This document shows, one piece after another, positions 16,123 through 24,514 of a stretch of 42,957 nucleotides of DNA (position 1 is its first letter; the number at the start of each line of letters is the position of its first letter). The notes beneath the pieces were generated by a model, which searched no databases, was not told where the DNA came from, and was given only the letters and a program-made list of their open reading frames with translations. Position numbers and translations under genes: made by a program. The DNA is from an uncultured Dorea sp. (GTDB lineage: Bacteria; Bacillota; Clostridia; Lachnospirales; Lachnospiraceae). Location of the stretch: positions 1-42,957 of the forward strand of contig CAJUFA010000028.1 in assembly GCA_910585725.1 (NCBI GenBank). The letters are read 5' to 3'.

Positions 16123-18804
16123 TTACTGTTCTCTCCCAACTTTCATTGTCTCCCCATCTTCCACCTCCACGATAAGAGCTCCATTCTCCTGTGTTGAATA
16201 GATTTTACTCCCTGCATCTGTAAGCCTTTTTATCGTTTCCTGATGGGGATGCCCATACCGATTCTTCTGACCTGCCGAGATAAACGCATACACAGGTTTA
16301 ACCTGTCGCAGAAACTCCTCAGATGACGAGTTCTTCGAGCCATGATGCGCTACTTTCAGGATTTCCCATGTACAATCCCGGTATCGTTCTTCCAACTTCT
16401 TTGTAAGCTGTTCTTCCCCTTCTTCCTCCACATCTCCGGTCAGCATCATATCAAACTTTCCGAATTTAACCGCCAATACCATAGACGCTACGTTCCCCGG
16501 TTCGTATCCTTTTTCTACATCCCGTCCCTCTGCTTCCCCATTCTCAGCTTCTGTTCCTGGATTCTCCGGCTGTATGCATGTAACAACCATATCCCCTTCC
16601 TTAATACTCTGCCCTGGTTCTATCACAATTACGCGAATTTCATATTCCTTCGCTTTTTCTGCCAGCCCCTCCAATGCCTCATCCCATACTTCCTGCACCG
16701 GCAGCACCAATGTCCCAATCTTTACCCCTGTATCCTGTCTCTCAATTAGCTCCTCCACACCGCTTATATGATCACTATCACCGTGGGATATCAGCACATA
16801 GTCAAGCACTCCGACGCCCCGAGATTTTAGAAACGGTTCTATCCTGTATTGCCCTGCTTTTTTCACATCACTGCTGCCTCCGTCCACCAGATAGGTACCG
16901 CCCTCCGGGCCTCTCATAAAAATCCCATCTCCCTGTCCTACATCTAAAACCACCGTCGTCAGCTTTCCCTGCTCTCCCCATCGGTGCGTCAGGACAATAA
17001 TACCTGCCATCCCAAGCGTAAGCGCAAATCTTCTAAGCCTTTTCACATGTTTTTGCATACTTATATCTGACTTGCTGACCGCATATTTTTGCATACCCAC
17101 TCCTGATCCACAGCCTGCCTGCTTTGGGGAAGAATCCACATGCTCCATCAGCCTTTCCCTTTCTCTCAAAAGCAACAAAACGATAACCATTATCCCATAA
17201 TATACCGCAATCTGCCACATCTTAGGCTTTCCCGCCACAAACCGCGCTCCCGGAAGAGCAAGCGCCAGATTACAGCTTATCTTATATAACCGCAGAATCC
17301 CGCCGCATATCCAAAAGCATATGCCAGATACTGGCAGGAAACCGACAGAAAACAGGCTTCCTGCCATTCCCATGAACAACAGCACAGACATCAACGGTAT
17401 CACAAATAGGTTTAAAACCAAAGAGTAAATTGGAAATTCAAAGAAATAATAGAGCAAAATTGGGAGAATTATTAGATTAACACCGATACTCGCCGTAAGT
17501 CCCTTCAAAATCCCTTGCCATATATATCCCCAGATTGTTTTTAGATATACGGCTAATGTGATTCTATCTGTATTCTGTTTGTGAAAACTTTGTATACTCG
17601 TTTTCCTGCACCTTTGCTGCTCGATTGCAGGATGAGTTATGGATATATCCTGCAGCACCGGCACCACAGTAAGAACCGCAAGCACCGCCCCAAAGGACAG
17701 CCAGAACCCACCGTCATATAAACTGAGCGGCCTCCACAACAGTACTGCAACCGCCGCCGCAGAAAGCGCCGTCGGCGCATCATAATGCCTTCCCGCCATA
17801 TCCGCTCCCACCCGGAAGAGAAACATCGTAAGCGCCCGCACCGCCGATACAGTAAGCCCAACCATAAGAATATACAGCGCCAGAAATAAAATACCAAACG
17901 CCCCTCCAACCGGATAAGACCCCGTAATCCTCCGCAGTATCTTATACATCCCAATCCCTATAAAGGACAGGTGCAATCCCGAGATCGCCATAATATGCCC
18001 AATCCCATTCACCTGATACAGGGTCTTAAGCTCCTGATCCACCTTACTCCTATCCCCCAGCATTGCCGCACTCATAACCCCGCAGTCTTCTTCCTTGAGA
18101 TAAAACGACATTACCTCCATCCAACGCTTTCGGAAATTCGCAAGCCTGGCTTTCCATTTCCAGACACAGGCATCCACGACACGAATCTCATCCGCCCATA
18201 CCGTACCATGAATATCCAGAATCTGATAATAACGTTTCTGGTCGAAATTACCCGGATTCCTTGCGTACTGAAAAAAAGAAACTTTACCTTTTGCCTCAAC
18301 TTTATTTCCCATCTGAAATTGTATTTTGGAATCTGTATAGATGATAATCCTGGATTCTTGAAAAGATTGCTCTTGATATGATTGTTTCCGAACCGATTCT
18401 TTCCAAACCGATTGATTCTGAACTGATTGATTCTGATCCGATTGATTCTGAATTGATTGATTCTGATCCGATTGCTCCTGATATGCTTGATTTTGATTTG
18501 TTTGATTTTGATATACTTGATTTTGAACTGGACGCTCCCGATAAGACTGTTCCCAGCTATGTTCCCGGACCTTCTTTCCCCGGTATCTTACGATATTCTT
18601 TTCCAAATATAATGCCTGACAGCTTTCTTTCTGTTCTATACGATATACTCGACCCCTGACCGTAACCGAATCCCCCTCCGGGACATTCCTTTCAAGGGCA
18701 GACGGGCGAAGATCTTTAACGAACCTCTCCCCGCCGCACAGTACAGACAGCGCCACTGCCGACACGATAGCCAGGCACAGATAAAGCAAAGGTCTGTCTC
18801 TCAT
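16123..18804 (-). CDS. comEC: ComEC/Rec2 DNA-uptake channel with a 15-bp repeat insertion
   Basis: Polytopic membrane protein that moves single-stranded DNA across the membrane in transformation. Order: two N-terminal helices and an OB-fold domain (DUF4131, about 40-220), the ComEC transmembrane competence domain (about 230-560; contains MLGDRSKVD and HIMAISGLHLSF), and a metallo-beta-lactamase domain (about 610-890) with DVGQGDG near 618, the HGDSDH metal motif near 670-676 and VAHHGSKNSS. Both nuclease-like motifs are intact. Residues about 92-146 are a Q/N/S-rich low-complexity stretch from a degenerate 15-bp repeat inside the OB domain, not usual for the family. Its ATG overlaps the stop of the GerMN gene (ATGA), so the two are translationally coupled. 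Confidence 0.93.
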   Translation of the reverse strand: MRDRPLLYLCLAIVSAVALSVLCGGERFVKDLRPSALERNVPEGDSVTVRGRVYRIEQKESCQALYLEKNIVRYRGKKVREHSWEQSYRERPVQNQVYQNQTNQNQAYQEQSDQNQSIQNQSDQNQSVQNQSVWKESVRKQSYQEQSFQESRIIIYTDSKIQFQMGNKVEAKGKVSFFQYARNPGNFDQKRYYQILDIHGTVWADEIRVVDACVWKWKARLANFRKRWMEVMSFYLKEEDCGVMSAAMLGDRSKVDQELKTLYQVNGIGHIMAISGLHLSFIGIGMYKILRRITGSYPVGGAFGILFLALYILMVGLTVSAVRALTMFLFRVGADMAGRHYDAPTALSAAAVAVLLWRPLSLYDGGFWLSFGAVLAVLTVVPVLQDISITHPAIEQQRCRKTSIQSFHKQNTDRITLAVYLKTIWGYIWQGILKGLTASIGVNLIILPILLYYFFEFPIYSLVLNLFVIPLMSVLLFMGMAGSLFSVGFLPVSGICFWICGGILRLYKISCNLALALPGARFVAGKPKMWQIAVYYGIMVIVLLLLRERERLMEHVDSSPKQAGCGSGVGMQKYAVSKSDISMQKHVKRLRRFALTLGMAGIIVLTHRWGEQGKLTTVVLDVGQGDGIFMRGPEGGTYLVDGGSSDVKKAGQYRIEPFLKSRGVGVLDYVLISHGDSDHISGVEELIERQDTGVKIGTLVLPVQEVWDEALEGLAEKAKEYEIRVIVIEPGQSIKEGDMVVTCIQPENPGTEAENGEAEGRDVEKGYEPGNVASMVLAVKFGKFDMMLTGDVEEEGEEQLTKKLEERYRDCTWEILKVAHHGSKNSSSEEFLRQVKPVYAFISAGQKNRYGHPHQETIKRLTDAGSKIYSTQENGALIVEVEDGETMKVGREQ
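18365..18529. repeat. Degenerate 15-bp tandem repeat inside comEC
   Basis: Eleven consecutive 15-bp units of the form GATTGATTCTGAnnn (plus strand), the central ones (18410-18469) nearly identical, the flanks drifting. Two looser units follow to 18559. Unit length is a multiple of three, so copy number can change without breaking the gene. The coded pentapeptide is close to QNQSV. Confidence 0.9.
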
Positions 18805-19751
18805 TTCTCACTCTCCTTTATACTTTCCACAAAATCCTGTTCCCGTGACAACGGCTTACTCAGATCGACGCTTCCCATATACTCTATATTAGACTCCCCG
18901 TTTACAGATATCTGAACCTGACTGCAAGCTCCGCCGTCTACGATAGAATTAACAATTGCATAAACCGTAATTCTAGGATCTGTAACATACGTGTTATTCA
19001 TAAAACTTTCATTGAGATTCACATAACACACTCCGTCTTTGACGGATACACCGATAACCTTTGTCTCTGGCGGAATCACCGGATTCAGCCCCTCCACAGC
19101 CGGTCCTTTAATCAACTGGTCAATAATCAGACGTTCCGTAGAAATATTGCTGTTATAACGGACGCTTACATCTTCTTTTACCAGCTTGTCTCCATTTTTA
19201 TTAACAAAATACAATTTCAACTCTCCCAATTGATAAAGATGGAGCGAGGAGCCCTTATATTGAAGAAAATACTCACTTCCCATATATCCGATCTCATTCC
19301 CCGCGCTATCTGTCAATGGTTGATCTTCGATAAAAAATCCAATATATTCTATCTGATGAATCTGTGTTAAAGTCTGCACGACCGCCGCCCGCAGAAGGAC
19401 TTCCTCCGCCGGTTTCATATCTTTATACTTACTGTTAAAATGAATATCCAACCTATCTTCTGTCAAAAACCAGTCTCTGATCTTAATTTCTTTTGGAAAC
19501 ACACTTTTATAATCAATCGAATCCGTCTCTGCAGTCATTGCACGCAGGACGTCGCGAATACTATCTTGTGTCGCTTTCGATTTCAATTCAAAAGGCTCCT
19601 TTACCAAAGAAGTACCGTCTGCATTCACATAATAGATGAAGTTTCCTCCCTTCACCGGTTCTTTTCCTTTACTGCAGCCTGCCAGTATTCCCAGACAAAA
19701 CAGAACTGATAAGATATATATCATCCTCCTGTACCTTCTCTTCTCTTCCAT
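18801..19751 (-). CDS. GerMN-domain lipoprotein
   Basis: Membrane-anchored extracytoplasmic protein of 316 residues. The lipobox LAGC gives lipidation at Cys26. Two GerMN-like domains follow: about 35-165, and about 175-300 with YFVNKNGDKLVKE, then ERLIIDQLIKGP and a VYAIVNSIV helix. GerMN domains occur in the spore protein GerM and in actinobacterial LpqB, where they bind partner or wall components. It follows the histidine kinase gene by 15 nt and overlaps comEC by 4 nt. The order regulator-kinase-GerMN lipoprotein matches MtrA-MtrB-LpqB, suggesting it tunes the kinase (inference). Confidence 0.85.
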   Translation of the reverse strand: MEEKRRYRRMIYILSVLFCLGILAGCSKGKEPVKGGNFIYYVNADGTSLVKEPFELKSKATQDSIRDVLRAMTAETDSIDYKSVFPKEIKIRDWFLTEDRLDIHFNSKYKDMKPAEEVLLRAAVVQTLTQIHQIEYIGFFIEDQPLTDSAGNEIGYMGSEYFLQYKGSSLHLYQLGELKLYFVNKNGDKLVKEDVSVRYNSNISTERLIIDQLIKGPAVEGLNPVIPPETKVIGVSVKDGVCYVNLNESFMNNTYVTDPRITVYAIVNSIVDGGACSQVQISVNGESNIEYMGSVDLSKPLSREQDFVESIKESEK

Positions 19752-19766
19752 AATATATACCTCCGT

Positions 19767-21260
19767 TTAAGATACATATGTCAGCGGAATACGGACTGTA
19801 AATGTCGTCCCTTCCCCATACTGGCTGTAAACCTTGATCGCTCCCCGATGCATAACCACTGCGCTTCTTGCAATTGCAAGACCTAAGCCTGTTCCTCCGA
19901 TCTCCCTTGAATGCGACTTATCTACACGATAAAACCGTTCGAAGATATGTTCCACAGCCTCTTTGGGAATCCCGACTCCGGAATCTGCCACTTCAATATA
20001 ACAATTTTTATGATCGGCATTCAAAGATACATGAACCCATCCGTTTTCTTTATTATATTTGATCGCATTCTCAACCAGATTAGAAATTGCAAGAGTAATC
20101 TTCATTTCATCCACTTCCGCCGTTACCGGTCTGAAACTTTCAAACACTAATTCGATATTTCGCGTTGCCGCAATAGGTCTGAGCCGTTTCAATATCCTCT
20201 CGACCAGCGTATTCATATTCTCAGATTTGATATTCAAAGTATTCGCCGTCTTATCCAGTTTTACCAAAGACAACAGGTCGTTGATAATCTTATTTTCCCG
20301 CTCAATCTCCTCCGACAGATCGCCCATGAATTCCTTGTACAATTCTGCAGGCACATCTTCCTGTATCAGCAGAGAATCCGCCAACACCTTCATTGAAGTC
20401 AGCGGTGTCTTTAATTCATGCGATACATTTGATACGAATTCATCCCTGGAATCATTCAAGACTTTCAGTCTTCCCAGCATCTTGTTAAAGGAATCCGATA
20501 TCAGCATCGTCTCGGTATATGCATTCTCATGAAGATAGTCGTCCTCATATCCTTCCGTCACAGCCGCAATCGACCGGTTGATCCGCTGGAACGGCCGAAC
20601 CATGACAAACCCCATCACAAAAGCCAATATCACAACCACCAGAGCCGTCGCCAGGCACATAACCTTAATCCGTTCCGCCATAATCTGCATACTGTCCATG
20701 ATCATCTCTGTCGACACGCTGATCAGCATAACACCCGTCACCTTCTCCATGCCTTTATTGTACACCGGCGAAGTGACCTCAATATATTGATTTTCGGCAT
20801 CATAATTACCGGTGCCTTTTCCCTCAAAGCACCGTATCACATCTTCCGACACAATCGTCTTTCCCCTGTCCATATCATAGGTATCTTCCTGAATGCGGAA
20901 ATCCTGGTCGATCACCAGGACTCGTCCACTATAGATATTTGATATCTGGACCAGCTCCGACCTCACTATATCAGATATCTCGCCGGTCAGATAATTGGAA
21001 TCGCTCAACTGATTACAAAGAATGGTACACTGATTCTGTATCTCCGCGGTTCTTATCTCTACTTCCCTTTTCTCATAACTACTCAATATTACTTCGTATA
21101 AAACCAGTGTCGGAACCACTCCTGCCAGAAGAACCAACAGGAGGATCCGAACACGGAGGCTCTTTAAAACATTCCATTTCAGATATTTCTTAACCCCTGA
21201 AATAATAACCAACTCCCCATTTTGTATAGACGTATTTCGGATCACTCGGATTCGTCTCAA
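19767..21260 (-). CDS. Sensor histidine kinase with HAMP domain
   Basis: Membrane kinase of about 497 residues: first transmembrane helix near 38-58, extracytoplasmic sensor (about 60-195), second helix (about 200-222), HAMP (about 223-275), HisKA with phospho-acceptor His near 279 in VSNVSHELKTPLTS, then a HATPase with the N box (LVENAIKYN), DSGVGIP and GTGLGLAIARS. The start is doubtful. The frame has no ATG near its 5' end; TTG at 21260 would overlap the response regulator gene by 71 nt, and another TTG at 21212 has GGGGAG directly against it. WalK/PhoR-like layout. The partner regulator is directly upstream and the GerMN lipoprotein directly downstream. Confidence 0.9.
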   Translation of the reverse strand: MRRIRVIRNTSIQNGELVIISGVKKYLKWNVLKSLRVRILLLVLLAGVVPTLVLYEVILSSYEKREVEIRTAEIQNQCTILCNQLSDSNYLTGEISDIVRSELVQISNIYSGRVLVIDQDFRIQEDTYDMDRGKTIVSEDVIRCFEGKGTGNYDAENQYIEVTSPVYNKGMEKVTGVMLISVSTEMIMDSMQIMAERIKVMCLATALVVVILAFVMGFVMVRPFQRINRSIAAVTEGYEDDYLHENAYTETMLISDSFNKMLGRLKVLNDSRDEFVSNVSHELKTPLTSMKVLADSLLIQEDVPAELYKEFMGDLSEEIERENKIINDLLSLVKLDKTANTLNIKSENMNTLVERILKRLRPIAATRNIELVFESFRPVTAEVDEMKITLAISNLVENAIKYNKENGWVHVSLNADHKNCYIEVADSGVGIPKEAVEHIFERFYRVDKSHSREIGGTGLGLAIARSAVVMHRGAIKVYSQYGEGTTFTVRIPLTYVS

Positions 21261-21879
21261 TCTTTTCTCTCAGCCTTCGGATATGTACGTCCACTGTTCT
21301 CGCATCGCCGGGATATTCATATCCCCACACGATATTCAGCAGATTTTCCCGGCTGTACACCTTATTCGGATTCATTGCAAGAAGTTCCAAAAGATCAAAT
21401 TCCTTCGCCGTCAAATTCACTTCTTTATCATCAATGACGACACGCCTGCTCTCACAGTCAATCTTCATACTTCCCTTTAAAATCATCTTATCGTTCGGTT
21501 TCTCTTGGTCTCTCTTGCTGGTACGCCTCATGATGGCCTTAATCCGCGCTTTCACTTCCAGTATATTAAAAGGCTTCGTAATATAATCATCCGCCCCATA
21601 CTCAAGGCCCAGTATCTTATCCATATCTTCGCTTCTGGCCGTCAGCATTACTACCGGTACATCCGAGAATTCCCGAATCTGCTGACATACTTCAAACCCG
21701 TCGTGCTTCGGCAGCATAATATCTAACAAAATCATATCATAGGCATTCTCCCGTGCTAATTTTAATGCCTCTTCTCCGTCATAGGCACAATCGACCTTCA
21801 TTCCATCCTGCTCCAGGCTGAAACGAATCCCCTTCACGATCAACTTCTCATCATCTACAACTAATACCCTCTTGCCCAT
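21190..21879 (-). CDS. OmpR/PhoB-family response regulator
   Basis: A 229-residue DNA-binding regulator. The receiver domain (1-115) has the acidic pair DDE at 9-11, phosphorylation site Asp53 (MILLDIMLP) and the conserved Lys of ITKPFN. The C-terminal winged helix (about 130-229) includes LTAKEFDLLELL, TVDVHIRRLREKIE and ends WGVGYYF. It is translated just upstream of, and overlapping, its kinase, and lies 28 nt after comEA. Close in type to WalR and MtrA; direct repeats would be its expected DNA sites, but none were identified with confidence here. Confidence 0.93.
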   Translation of the reverse strand: MGKRVLVVDDEKLIVKGIRFSLEQDGMKVDCAYDGEEALKLARENAYDMILLDIMLPKHDGFEVCQQIREFSDVPVVMLTARSEDMDKILGLEYGADDYITKPFNILEVKARIKAIMRRTSKRDQEKPNDKMILKGSMKIDCESRRVVIDDKEVNLTAKEFDLLELLAMNPNKVYSRENLLNIVWGYEYPGDARTVDVHIRRLREKIETNPSDPKYVYTKWGVGYYFRG

Positions 21880-21907
21880 TTGCTTTCTCCCTCAACCGCT
21901 TACTTAC

Positions 21908-22663
21908 TTAAATTCTGACCTGATCTTTGACTTTGTTAAATACGCCTTCCTTAATCCCTTCGACTTCTTTCAATTCTTCAATCTTTTGAAATCCGCCGTG
22001 CTCCTCCCTGTAACGGATAATAGCCGCCGCTTTTGCCTCGCCGATTCCGCTCAGTGTCATCAATTGTTCTTCCGACGCCGTATTCAGATTCACCTTGCCC
22101 TCCTCTGTTTTCGTACTGTCCGAGGATGTTGTATGCCTAGGGTTTCCTTCCGCCTTCTGCGCGCTTACAGTTCCCTGCGCCGCTTCTTCCCTGGACGGAA
22201 CATAGATCTGCTGTCCGTCTTCCATCTGTGACGCCTGGTTCAGACACTCTCCGGCCGCGTCCTCGCAAAGTCCGCCTGCCGCTTCGACTGCCTCATAGAT
22301 CCTGCTGCCGGATGAAAGCATATATACCCCGGGATTCACTACCCTTCCGCACACATGAACACAGATACCGCCCGGTTCATCTGTTCCGTTTCCACCGTCT
22401 CCTTCCTGCGCAAACTCTTGTAACTCTTCAATCTCTTTTTGTGCTTCTTTCTCTTTTTGTGCTTCTTTCTCTTTTTGCGTTTCTTTTTCTTTTTGTTCTT
22501 CTTTTTCTTCGGCTTCTTCATCAGGTATTTCTACAGCCCCAATCTCTACAAGTTCTTCCCCATATCCTTCTTTTCCCTTCGAACATCCGGAAAACTGCAG
22601 AATAGCGGCTGTTATAATAATGGTATAGATAATACATAATTTCTTTGACATCTTTCTATGCAT
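21908..22663 (-). CDS. comEA: ComEA-family DNA-binding protein, predicted lipoprotein
   Basis: DNA receptor for transformation. The C-terminal helix-hairpin-helix pair (about 190-250: VNLNTASEEQLMTLSGIGEAKAAAII and VEGIKEGVFNKV) binds double-stranded DNA. An SLBB domain precedes it (about 98-155: VHVCGRVVNPGVY, YEAVEAAGG). Usual ComEA has a single N-terminal membrane helix. Here the N-terminus ends in a lipobox-like FSGC with Cys27, so it may be lipid-anchored. Between anchor and SLBB lies a K/E/Q-rich stalk built from an 18-bp tandem repeat (residues about 52-76). It is upstream of the two-component genes and, with comEC, brackets them in one co-oriented cluster. Confidence 0.88.
   Translation of the reverse strand: MHRKMSKKLCIIYTIIITAAILQFSGCSKGKEGYGEELVEIGAVEIPDEEAEEKEEQKEKETQKEKEAQKEKEAQKEIEELQEFAQEGDGGNGTDEPGGICVHVCGRVVNPGVYMLSSGSRIYEAVEAAGGLCEDAAGECLNQASQMEDGQQIYVPSREEAAQGTVSAQKAEGNPRHTTSSDSTKTEEGKVNLNTASEEQLMTLSGIGEAKAAAIIRYREEHGGFQKIEELKEVEGIKEGVFNKVKDQVRI
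22436..22507. repeat. 18-bp tandem repeat inside comEA
   Basis: Four units of 18 bp, the first two identical (TTTTTGTGCTTCTTTCTC on the plus strand) and two diverged, coding for KEKEAQ-type hexapeptides that lengthen the stalk in frame. Confidence 0.85.
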
Positions 22664-22728
22664 CTGTTACTCCTTTACAGTCTGCCGAAACTGCAAATAC
22701 CCCGCATATATATGTCTTAATCATTGTA

Positions 22729-23160
22729 CTATTTCCACTGAAAAATTGCAACTCCAATCAACGCAATTACCATTCCTATTATCTTCCTCCACTCCAAAGG
22801 TTCCTTCTCCACTCCAAAGAGTCCCAGAAGCTCTATTACATACGCCACGATAAGCTGCGCGATCACAATCAGCAGCGCCGCTTTCGCAGGTCCAAGCTGT
22901 TCCATGCTCTTAATCACCGTCAGCGTGATTCCTGCGCCGATCACACCGCCGAGAAGAACATATCTTGGCTCTACCTTCGTAAGCGTCATTATATTGTCGC
23001 GCCCGGCAATCAGCCATGCAATCAGACACACCGCAAACGCCGTCAGCTGTACCCATGTATTGCTGACCCACATCCCCGTCGTCTTTGTAACCTGCGTATT
23101 GAATACTCCCTGTACACTCATAAGCGCGCCTGATAAAAGCGCAATAAAAAAACCAATCAT
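22729..23160 (-). CDS. DMT-superfamily transporter, YdcZ/DUF606 type
   Basis: Small membrane protein of 143 residues with about five hydrophobic helices, matching the DUF606/YdcZ group of the drug/metabolite superfamily (ALMSVQGVFNTQV at the start; GGVIGAGITLTVIKSMEQLGPAKAALL in the middle). The second ATG of the open frame (23160) is preferred: GGGAGG lies 9 nt before it, and the protein then starts at the first helix (MIGFFIALLSG). Substrate unknown. It stands between the arginine operon and the competence cluster with no sign of belonging to either. Confidence 0.78.
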   Translation of the reverse strand: MIGFFIALLSGALMSVQGVFNTQVTKTTGMWVSNTWVQLTAFAVCLIAWLIAGRDNIMTLTKVEPRYVLLGGVIGAGITLTVIKSMEQLGPAKAALLIVIAQLIVAYVIELLGLFGVEKEPLEWRKIIGMVIALIGVAIFQWK

Positions 23161-23267
23161 TCTTCTATACCTCCCAGTCTGAATCATAGATACTTTCCTT
23201 CTTCTGCAAAATATCTCTTTTTCTGAAATAGTATATCCGATGAATGGCTTTTTATCGCAATTGGAAA

Positions 23268-24446
23268 TTATTTCATGATATTTTCTAATATCCTTATCAT
23301 CTCGTCTATATGCTCCTCTTCGATGATAAGGGGCGGTACCAACCGTATGACATTATCCTTGGCGCTGATGATCAGAAGTCCTTCCTCCAGCGCTTTGTCA
23401 ATGAACTCTCCTACCGGTTTCCTGATTTTAAGCCCCTGTATCAACCCGATTCCTCTCCGCTCCTCTATCACATCCGATTCCCCAGTCAGGGCGTCCAGCT
23501 TCTCCGTCAGATACGCGCCTGCCTTGCGCACATGGGAGACTATATCTTCTCTTTCAAAGATCTCCACCGTCTTTGCTACTGCCGCGCACGCCAGCGGATT
23601 ACCGCCATAGGTTGTCCCATGGTCGCCTGGTTCCAGAGAATACCTCGCCGTCTCTTCCGTCATGGCAAATGCTCCTACCGGAATTCCGCTTCCGATTGCT
23701 TTAGCCATCGCCATGATATCCGGCTTTGTTCCATATGCCTGCCATGCAAACATAGAACCGGTTCGTCCCATTCCACACTGAATCTCGTCGCAGATCATAA
23801 GAATTCCTTCTTTATCACAAATCTCACGGATTCCCTCCATGAACTCCTGCGAAGCCGGATGTATACCTCCCTCGCCCTGAAGCGGCTCTAAGATAATCGC
23901 GCATGTTCGATCCGTAATCTGTGCTTTGACACTTTCCAGGTCATTGAACTTCGCGAATCTGACTCCTGGAAGCATAGGCTCAAAAGGAGTACGGTAAGCT
24001 TCGCTTCCTGTTACAGATACCGCCCCGATGCTTCGGCCGTGGAATGAGTCCTCCATCGCGATAAACTCATACCGCCCGGTTCCCTTCTTCCATGCGTATT
24101 TACGAGCCGCCTTAAGCGCTCCCTCGATCGACTCTGTTCCACTGTTCGTGAAGAACACACGATCCATACCTGTGACCTTTTTAAGCGCCTTTGCCGCCTT
24201 CCCGCAAGTCGTATTGTAATATAAGTTCGAAGTATGTGTGAGGGCGTCGATCTGCTCCTTCAGCGTCCGGTTTAATTCCTGATTCCCATATCCCAAACCG
24301 CACACTGCAATTCCCGCCGCAAAATCAAGATATCTCTTTCCCTCCGTATCGTAAAGGTATACCCCTTCCCCCTTTTCCAGCACAACCGGAAAACGGTTAT
24401 ATGTATGAACAAGTCCTTTTTTTGTTTCTTCTATATATTGATTCAT
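23268..24446 (-). CDS. argD: Acetylornithine aminotransferase
   Basis: PLP enzyme converting N-acetylglutamate semialdehyde to N-acetylornithine with glutamate as donor. Class III aminotransferase blocks: YLDFAAGIAVCGLGY near the start, NSGTESIEGALKAARK (cofactor phosphate), MICDEIQCGMGRTG with the Asp that contacts the pyridine, and MAMAKAIGSGIPVGAF, where the Lys forms the Schiff base. At 392 residues it is complete. Last gene of the arg operon, 68 nt after argB. No clear terminator was found between it and the YdcZ gene. Confidence 0.95.
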   Translation of the reverse strand: MNQYIEETKKGLVHTYNRFPVVLEKGEGVYLYDTEGKRYLDFAAGIAVCGLGYGNQELNRTLKEQIDALTHTSNLYYNTTCGKAAKALKKVTGMDRVFFTNSGTESIEGALKAARKYAWKKGTGRYEFIAMEDSFHGRSIGAVSVTGSEAYRTPFEPMLPGVRFAKFNDLESVKAQITDRTCAIILEPLQGEGGIHPASQEFMEGIREICDKEGILMICDEIQCGMGRTGSMFAWQAYGTKPDIMAMAKAIGSGIPVGAFAMTEETARYSLEPGDHGTTYGGNPLACAAVAKTVEIFEREDIVSHVRKAGAYLTEKLDALTGESDVIEERRGIGLIQGLKIRKPVGEFIDKALEEGLLIISAKDNVIRLVPPLIIEEEHIDEMIRILENIMK

Positions 24447-24514
24447 TTCTTTTCTCCATAAAAAAGTATCTTCTAATGATTACTTAAGAATTAACACTAA
24501 GATGTGCCGGCATA

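Noticed and set aside
16342..16749. Plus-strand open frame opposite comEC
   Set aside because: Shadow of the metallo-beta-lactamase domain coding; the comEC frame has complete motifs.
18365..18529. Regular short repeats that might be a CRISPR array
   Set aside because: Units are 15 bp with no spacers, lie in frame inside comEC, and code for a pentapeptide repeat.
22339..22521. Lysine-rich minus-strand frame
   Set aside because: An out-of-frame reading of the 18-bp repeat in comEA, giving a poly-Lys artefact.
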